From NCBI GenBank assembly GCA_014529385.2, contig CM043959.1, positions 91,679,529 to 91,739,528 on the forward strand: 60,000 nt of DNA. The letters run 5' to 3'. Source of the stretch: Adiantum capillus-veneris (Eukaryota > Streptophyta > Polypodiopsida > Polypodiales > Pteridaceae). Of the stretch, positions 54,401 to 60,000 are shown piece after piece. Both the position numbers and the translations under genes were made by a program. The stretch's first letter is position 1; each line of letters starts with the position of its first letter. The notes under the pieces were generated by a model that ran no database searches, was not told the DNA's origin, and saw only the letters and a list, made by a program, of their open reading frames with translations.

Positions 54401-56261
54401 TAAAAAAGATAAAAATATATACAATTTTTTTAAACCTCTATACTACATCCAATTGATCTATATACAACAAGGCCATTAGAATTGGAGAGCTTAACATTTT
54501 ATTCATACTTTCGTCACTATAGAATTAACAAAATACTCAAGCATACAACAAAGAAGATATGTAAAATGCATGATTTATTTGAAAATGAAATAGAAGAGTA
54601 TAAACAATTAGTAAGATTTATCAATTTTCACCCTCTCCATCAAATGGAAGGTTTTTTTTTTACTATTCTATTAAAACAGATACATTTTCGCAATGAAAAA
54701 GAATTAATCTCAATTAACAACATAGAAAAATTTTACTTTTTAGAATGTCAAATATGACAAATAATAAAGAATGAAGAAGATATAGAGAATCTAGTTGGAA
54801 ATTATTCTCAATTACATCTATTAATCGATGAATCTAGACAACAAATTACAAATCAAATACTCCAAATGCATCCCATACATAATTTAGAAGAACATTTAAC
54901 ATCAAACGATTTTATAGTAAAACAAACCAATATTAAAACTGTAGGAGAGAATCAATATGATCCAATAATACATCTACAAGAGCTTAAACACATAGAAAAT
55001 ACAACTTCGACTAAAGAGCAAGAACTAATATATAATAAAATTTTTGAAAAATCGGGTGGATTACATATAATAACTGGAACACCTGGATCTGGGAAAACGT
55101 TTCTAATTCAATATATCACATTTAAATGTATAACCAAAAACATAGGAGTCCTCCTTACAGCAACCACAGGAGTAGCAGAGACAAGATTTAGTCGATTAGC
55201 ACGTACTTCCCTTGTTTTTTTATTTACCTAATAAAAATCAATTATTTTGTTCTAATTTAGAACCAAATGATATCCGTTCAATTAAAATAAGGTCTTCCGA
55301 TGTAATTATAACTGATGAATTCTCAATGATGACATCACAAATATTACATACAAATAAACTCCAAATTTCAGAAGCTTGTAATTTATCTATGCTAGAAATA
55401 TTTAACATTAAAAAACTACTTCTATTTGGAGATATAGCGCAATTGCCTGCAATATGTAATTGTAAAAATAAAGACTTGATATGCCAAAAATGTGTAATAA
55501 CAAATTCTACATTTTGGAAATTAGCTATACACCACACATTATATACCTCCATACGTCATTGTTCAGATCCAGACTTCATTGTATTCTTAAATATAATCAG
55601 ACAAAGTAAACCATCTAAATCACAATTAGATAAATACTTAAAACATACATTTATACAGGAGAAAGATTTAGAACAATATATAGATAAAGACACAACTATA
55701 TTATGTACACATAATAAAGATGTCATATACTATAATGACCTCATCTTATTAAAGATATTCAACCATTCCAATATATTCAATATAGATATTGTTACAACAG
55801 CACATCATATACCAGAACTACAACATTGGATAAATGATACAGAATTTCATACCCTATCCAAAGTAGCAATAGGGGCATTAGTAATGTTTACACAAAACAT
55901 AGATCTATCAATACGTGTAGCTAATGGAACTTTTGGGACAGTCGTAGATATTAAATATAACAATATAACATCTATTATAACAAAACTTATAATACGTGTA
56001 AATCATACACAACAAAATGTAACTATGAGAAGATCTAAATATCAAAAAAAGACATACAATGGAACATGGTATCATAAAACATCTTTTCCACTAACACTAG
56101 CATATGCAATGACTGGACATAAATCCCAAGGATGTACTATCTTTGGTAAGTCATTGTTAATAGTTCGAAAATGTGTTTCTCGTGGACTATTATATGTCAT
56201 GTTGTCTCGATCGACTAACGGAAAGAACATAAAAATATCAATTACGATCGACGATTTCTAA
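54401..56261 (+). pseudogene. Helitron Pif1-family helicase domain
   Basis: After some stops (54401, 54755) the frame gives FHPLHQMEGFFFTILLKQ and, from 54866, the helicase. Walker A is TGTPGSGKT (about 55077), followed by LLTATTGVAETRFSRLART. A frameshift near 55205 leads into VIITDEFSMMTSQIL (Walker B), LLLFGDIAQLPAIC, GALVMFTQNIDLSIRVANGT, TGHKSQGCTIFG and GLLYVMLSRSTNGKNI. This order is that of SF1B Pif1-like helicases fused to Helitron Rep. The final 349 codons (55212-56261) are open. The helicase would unwind the donor strand during rolling-circle transposition. Confidence 0.87.
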
Positions 56262-56454
56262 ATACAAGTAATAAATCATTATATATATGAAGATTATTGA
56301 CTTACAAAAGTTTACTCCAAAGATTAAAACAAAGGTAACGTATGCTAAATTATTTTATATCAAACTTAAGGTGCTATAATTTATTACTATATTGATATAA
56401 AAGAAACTATTAATAAATTCATTTTTATATTTTTCAGATTGAAAGCTAAACAAT

Positions 56455-57498
56455 ATGGAGGTAAGCTTATATCTTTAATCACATAATTCAATATTTATAA
56501 CCTTAAATGTATAAATTGTGTTAAAATATATTAGGTCTTCAATTCTATCAAAGCTAAAGCAAAAGCCCTAATAGACCTACAAGAAAAAGAACAAGAAGAG
56601 CAATGAAAATAAAAAAGGCAACAAGGAGAAAATATTTTCTTAAGAATCGAACAATTTAAATATGCAAATATCTTAGGACGTGATCCAATAAATTACATTT
56701 ATGGTTGGCCATCTTATGATGAGCTAAAACAATATATGGACATAGCCGACAATATGTTGCAAACATGGAAAAAAACACATACTACTAAAGAACTCCCTGA
56801 AGATGGTAAATAATTCAACTTATGTTTTAAAAAATTTACTTATATTATTCATAATTTCAAATATAATTAATTCAAATAAAATTACTTTGTAGGTCTAACA
56901 ATACTAATTCTTAAAATATTTAAAGAAGATTTACCAAATGAAGATATAATGCTTGAGCGATACGAAGCTCAAGCTTTACTAGATAAACACACGAATGGAA
57001 TTTCAGCATATGCTATCAACTTATTGCATTTTGGCTACAACATTCCATTAGACTCTTTAAAAACTCTTGATAATAGACTAGCTTCAATCATTCTAAAAGA
57101 GTATGAGCAACTATACAACGTACAAAACAAACAAGATCTAATCACTTTGGAGAGCATTACAGCATCACTAGATATGGAGTTTGCACGAAGGCAATATGGC
57201 ACCACTTGTAAATTTTTCATTACTATGAATCAAAGCAATGGTATAAAATCATAATTTCTTCTCTATTTATAAATGATTATATTCTTCAAACTAAAAAAAA
57301 AATACATAACATTGTTTATAGATATGGATATAGCTAATAAAGGAGAATCATCTTTGCAATCAACTTCAATACCTATAGATTTTCCATCCACCAGTCAAGG
57401 TACAATTATTACTCCAAAAATTCACATTTTATTCAAATACCAACAAGTTCAATAATATTTTAAATCAATTATTAACATAGTCAAATAATGCATTCTCA

Positions 57499-57541
<43 letters not shown>

Positions 57542-58063
57542 ACCCAAATGTGAATCCATTGTTTACTTTAAAATAACAATCTATATTCTAAAATATTTAA
57601 ATATATTTTAAATACCTTATATATTTATACTAAAACTCATAAAAGTTCATACAAAATAATTTTAAAAGAGTTTAATTGTTTTTTTTTTACAGAAGCAAAG
57701 TCTCCCCGAAAATCAACAGCTCTAGAAAATAAAAGTAAGATTTTTATTTATAAATTATAATGTAGAATAAATTAAAAAATATATATCAGACAAACAAATA
57801 ATCTAAAAAGAAGGATTTTACAACATAAAAAACAACCTACTAAATTGATGATAACTGACATTATCAGATACAAGCCGTTCAACAAAAAGTTCACGATCGA
57901 AATTATAGATTCAACAACAATAAAGGACAAAGCAAATCACTTAGAAACACTTTATATTAAGAAATTTAGATCGATTACTCCAAATGGATACAATGTTTTT
58001 TCCCGAAATCCTTCTTCTTTAATTAACAAATACTATTACCTAAAAAAAAGAGATCTTATTTAA
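56455..58063 (+). pseudogene. Multi-exon gene ending in a GIY-YIG nuclease domain
   Basis: Predicted exons: 56455-56460 (ATGGAG), 56535-56805, 56893-57240, 57322-57399, 57693-58063. All have gt..ag borders and agree in phase. The middle encodes YIYGWPSYDELKQYMDIADN, HTNGISAYAINLLHFGYNIP and ASLDMEFARRQYG; no family recognised. The last exon holds a GIY-YIG-type domain: IFIYKL, then KIYIRQTNNLKRRILQHKK, ANHLETLYIKKF and TPNGYNVF. The Arg, the catalytic Glu and the terminal Asn are present; Gly of the YIG is replaced by Arg (AGA), and two TAA stops lie at 57758 and 57773. Two more stops are near 56605. It lies on the same strand 0.2 kb after the Helitron helicase and shares its composition, so it is probably part of the same element. 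Confidence 0.6.
57501..57540 (+). repeat. (CT)n microsatellite in a predicted intron
   Basis: Pure CT dinucleotides about 40 bp long inside the longest predicted intron (57400-57692) of the GIY-YIG gene. It is the only non-AT-rich tract of that intron. Confidence 0.9.
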
Positions 58064-58145
58064 TTTAAAGGGTTGTTATCTCTTTCCAACTCTTCCTCTC
58101 TCTCTCTCTCTCTCCCTCAAGTACTCTAAGAGCTGCCCTAAATAT
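58064..58145. other. Junction between the AT-rich block and the small LTR element
   Basis: Contains a short (CT)n tract (about 58100-58122) and ends CCCTAAATAT, whose last bases (ATAT, or AATAT) are the target duplication of the LTR element. A Helitron right end (hairpin plus CTRR) was looked for and not identified. Confidence 0.5.
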
Positions 58146-58410
58146 TGTGGTGTGTGGTCATGTAGGTAGAGTCCGGCCACCTAGTGTGGTCGGACATGTT
58201 ATGGTTGTAACCAACTCTCTAGCATAATATAAGGAGCTGCTCTCGGATGCAAGAGGGAAGCCTAGTTTGGTCTAACTCCCGTGTACACCCCTAGTTTGGT
58301 CTTACTCCCGTGTACACCACATTGGTGGAGGAGACGGGCAAGGGTTAGTTAGAAAATTGATTTTCTTGGGGAATAGCTACGACAGCGATGGCAATGCTGC
58401 TGGACACTGG

Positions 58411-58413
<3 letters not shown>

Positions 58414-58470
<57 letters not shown>
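58414..58470 (+). repeat. (GA)n microsatellite inside the small LTR element
   Basis: About 57 bp of pure GA repeats, 90 bp past the left LTR and followed by GGGGCTATAGC. Open frames through it are artefacts. Confidence 0.9.
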
Positions 58471-58474
<4 letters not shown>

Positions 58475-58575
58475 TATAGCACGCTGCCGACACCTCATGA
58501 AAGGCGTGCGTTGCCTACAGCTCATGAAAGGCATCACTTTCTTCACTGCTTTATGGCGCAGAGGCCGCCATAGCT

Positions 58576-59016
58576 GTGCTCGGCAGAAGCTCGCTGACAT
58601 ACGCTGTCGGTGTTAGTTTGAACAGCACGACCATGATGGGAAAGCGTTGCCTCCTTTGGTTTATTTATTCTTCCTGCTTCTTCGCTCTGTGTCAAAGCAG
58701 TCCTGGCGGCGGAGATTCTCTCTACACCATCACTTCGTACGCCCCCTCTCTCGTCATTCTCTCCGGAGGCCCCCACTCTGTCCACGAGCACGACTCCCCT
58801 TCTCTACCCCCCTCCTTTTTCGAGTACACCGCCACGCATCACATTACAATCCTTGGCATCTGCTGTGGCCTGCAGCTCATTGTTAAAATTCTTGGTGGCC
58901 ATGTCAAGCAGGCTATTAGCCAGGAATATGGGCGCATGGATGTACTACCTCTCGCCATAGCCCTCATTATTTTTGTTCCTCGCTTAGCCATTTGTGCAGT
59001 TGGGATAGCGACCTAG
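58576..59016 (+). pseudogene. guaA: GMP synthase (glutamine amidotransferase domain) fragment
   Basis: The recognisable part runs from about 58738: YAPSLVILSGGPHSVHEHDS, then ITILGICCGLQLIVKILGGH and ISQEYGRMDV (to about 58945). This is the class I glutamine amidotransferase domain of GMP synthase, including the nucleophile Cys of GICxGLQ (first Cys of GICC) and the EYGRM block. The enzyme makes GMP from XMP in purine synthesis. Only about 70 residues remain; the catalytic His/Glu, ATP-pyrophosphatase and dimerisation domains are absent, so it cannot be functional. The upstream ATG at 58576 is not the natural start. No intron is visible within it. It lies in the same sense as the LTRs. Confidence 0.75.
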
Positions 59017-59490
59017 TGCATTGCCTATGTCGAGAGATTTTCTTGTCAAATCCTCAGTGAGTCCTTCCTCGTCTTGTCCATTTCATTGGGATAGCGACCT
59101 AATGTTTGCATAAGCGAGATGTATGAGTTCCATGCCTTGATGATGTTCGGCATGATGATGAGTCTAGCCCCTGAGTTCAGTCCCCTAGTCCCTAAGCTCT
59201 TGTAAGACCACTCCCCCCACATGAGGCGTTGGAGTTGATCTCTCTTGTCAAGTCCATTCTCAGTCCAAGATTATAAAAGATGTCCATCTTTTTCTCCCTA
59301 AGGGGGGAGGTGTGGTGTGTGGTCATGTAGGTAGAGTCCGGCCACCTAGTGTGGTCGGACATGTTATGGTTGTAACCAACTCTCTAGCATAATATAAGGA
59401 GCTGCTCTCGGATGCAAGAGGGAAGCCTAGTTTGGTCTAACTCCCGTGTACACCCCTAGTTTGGTCTTACTCCCATGTATACCACAATAT

Positions 59491-60000
59491 ACACAACCAA
59501 AATACTTCTAATAAACATAAAGTGTTGATTTTAGAAATATTTATTCAAAAAAATATATTATAGACGTAATCTATTGCAAAAATGTACACATTTCACATTA
59601 AATCTAGCCCTACACAACAACTTCACACTCAACCATTAGCTAACTGCCCCATACTAGTTATACCATTTAGAAACACTTATTATTGATGGAAAAGCAAAAT
59701 GATTTCAACATGTTACATCAATTCTTCATAAAAATACTAAATATAGGTGTTTTGAAACTCTCGTAGAGCATATGCAAGTACCAACACAAATAATGTAACG
59801 CTATTTGAAATTCTTGAAAATGTGATGATTCAATAAGCTTAAAGTCACCAATGAACTTCTCCTACTTGTGCCTAATTAAAGGTTGAAAGTATCATTTGGA
59901 TTTCAATAGTTGTTCATGAATAAGCTGAAACTAATTTCTCAATTTATGTGGCAATGCTTTCATGGTCATGGTGCACATAGTAGAAATGATTCTATGGTTC
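59491..60000. other. Unassigned sequence to window end
   Basis: Moderately A/T-rich, no ORF over 60 codons, no repeat or recognisable fragment seen. It may be the continuation of the AT-rich block interrupted by the small LTR element. Confidence 0.4.

Larger units (their letters stand above)
58146..59486 (+). mobile_element. Small LTR retroelement (TRIM-like) carrying a GMP synthase fragment
   Basis: Direct repeats 58146-58321 and 59311-59486 (176 bp each, nearly identical) start TGTGGTGTGTGG and end ACCACA. A purine tract AAGGGGGGAGG (59300-59310) abuts the right LTR. Flanking ATAT (58142-58145 and 59487-59490; AATAT if the LTR ends one base earlier) is the target duplication. The internal 989 bp has no gag or pol, so movement would need enzymes from another element. 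The presumed primer site TTGGTGGAGGAGACGGG follows the left LTR; I cannot name the tRNA. Confidence 0.85.

Noticed and set aside
57734-57790. An extra intron (gtaaga...cag) before the GIY-YIG core
   Set aside because: Splicing it would put the nuclease core out of frame, whereas the unspliced frame reads IFIYKL-stop-CRIN-stop-KIYIRQT, which aligns with a GIY-YIG start apart from the two stops.
51841-58145. AT-rich block as an integrated large DNA virus
   Set aside because: The genes present are Helitron Rep and Pif1 helicase in transposon order plus one intron-bearing nuclease gene; no capsid, polymerase or packaging gene is visible.
51841-58145. Exact Helitron termini (5' TC, 3' hairpin and CTRR)
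   Set aside because: Many short candidates exist in such AT-rich sequence and none is supported by a second copy, so no ends are called.
58576-59016. GMP synthase as a functional host gene
   Set aside because: Only about 70 residues of one domain are present, the frame ends in unrelated sequence, and the segment lies between two LTRs.

Overview
The window looks like a repeat-rich land-plant nuclear region, most plausibly a large fern-like genome. That is an inference from the element families (plant-type Ty3/gypsy with a tRNA-Asp primer site, Ty1/copia, LINE, FAR1/MULE transposase, PLS-type PPR debris) and the abundant (CT)n microsatellites. I see no intact housekeeping gene. Almost everything is transposable elements, nested or truncated, plus fragments of cellular genes.

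Layout. (1) 1-3.5 kb: 3' part of an intron-rich plus-strand gene coding a Lys/Pro-rich then very acidic protein. (2) 4.8-22.5 kb: a minus-strand FAR1/MULE-type transposase gene, decayed. An almost intact Ty3/gypsy element (element 1, 5741-19100, target duplication GTTGG) is inserted in one of its exons. Genes (1) and (2) are convergent and share a sense-oriented 20-bp motif in their introns, which recalls the MuDR mudrA/mudrB layout. (3) 22.7-27.3 kb: a near full-length LINE bounded by (CT)n on both sides. (4) 27.4-46.2 kb: a decayed Ty1/copia element split in its RNase H region by a second Ty3/gypsy copy (element 2, 32562-45886, target duplication CAAAT). (5) 47.3-48.2 kb: a 5'-truncated minus-strand LINE copy. 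(6) 49.1-51.4 kb: a gag-protease remnant of another LTR element. (7) 51.4-51.84 kb: a minus-strand PPR gene fragment. (8) About 51.85-58.1 kb: a strikingly AT-rich block with a decayed Helitron Rep/Pif1-type helicase followed by a multi-exon gene ending in a GIY-YIG nuclease domain. (9) 58146-59486: a 1.34-kb LTR element whose only recognisable coding content is a piece of GMP synthase.

The two Ty3/gypsy copies are one family and can be read against each other. Both have a very long gag-pol with four gag zinc knuckles (one lost in element 2), a retropepsin-like domain before the reverse transcriptase and a second one after the integrase. The C-terminus carries four W(V/I)PK repeats. Downstream lie an internal polypurine tract, a TATA box, a splice acceptor and a small acidic accessory ORF. 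Element 1 has one in-frame stop in gag; element 2 has two frameshifts and at least five stops in gag-pol.

The best candidates for something undescribed are the Helitron with an adjacent GIY-YIG gene, the post-integrase second protease with accessory ORF of the Ty3/gypsy family, the intronic motif shared by the two convergent genes, and the LTR element carrying a GMP synthase fragment. All coordinates were read by eye and exon boundaries are predictions.
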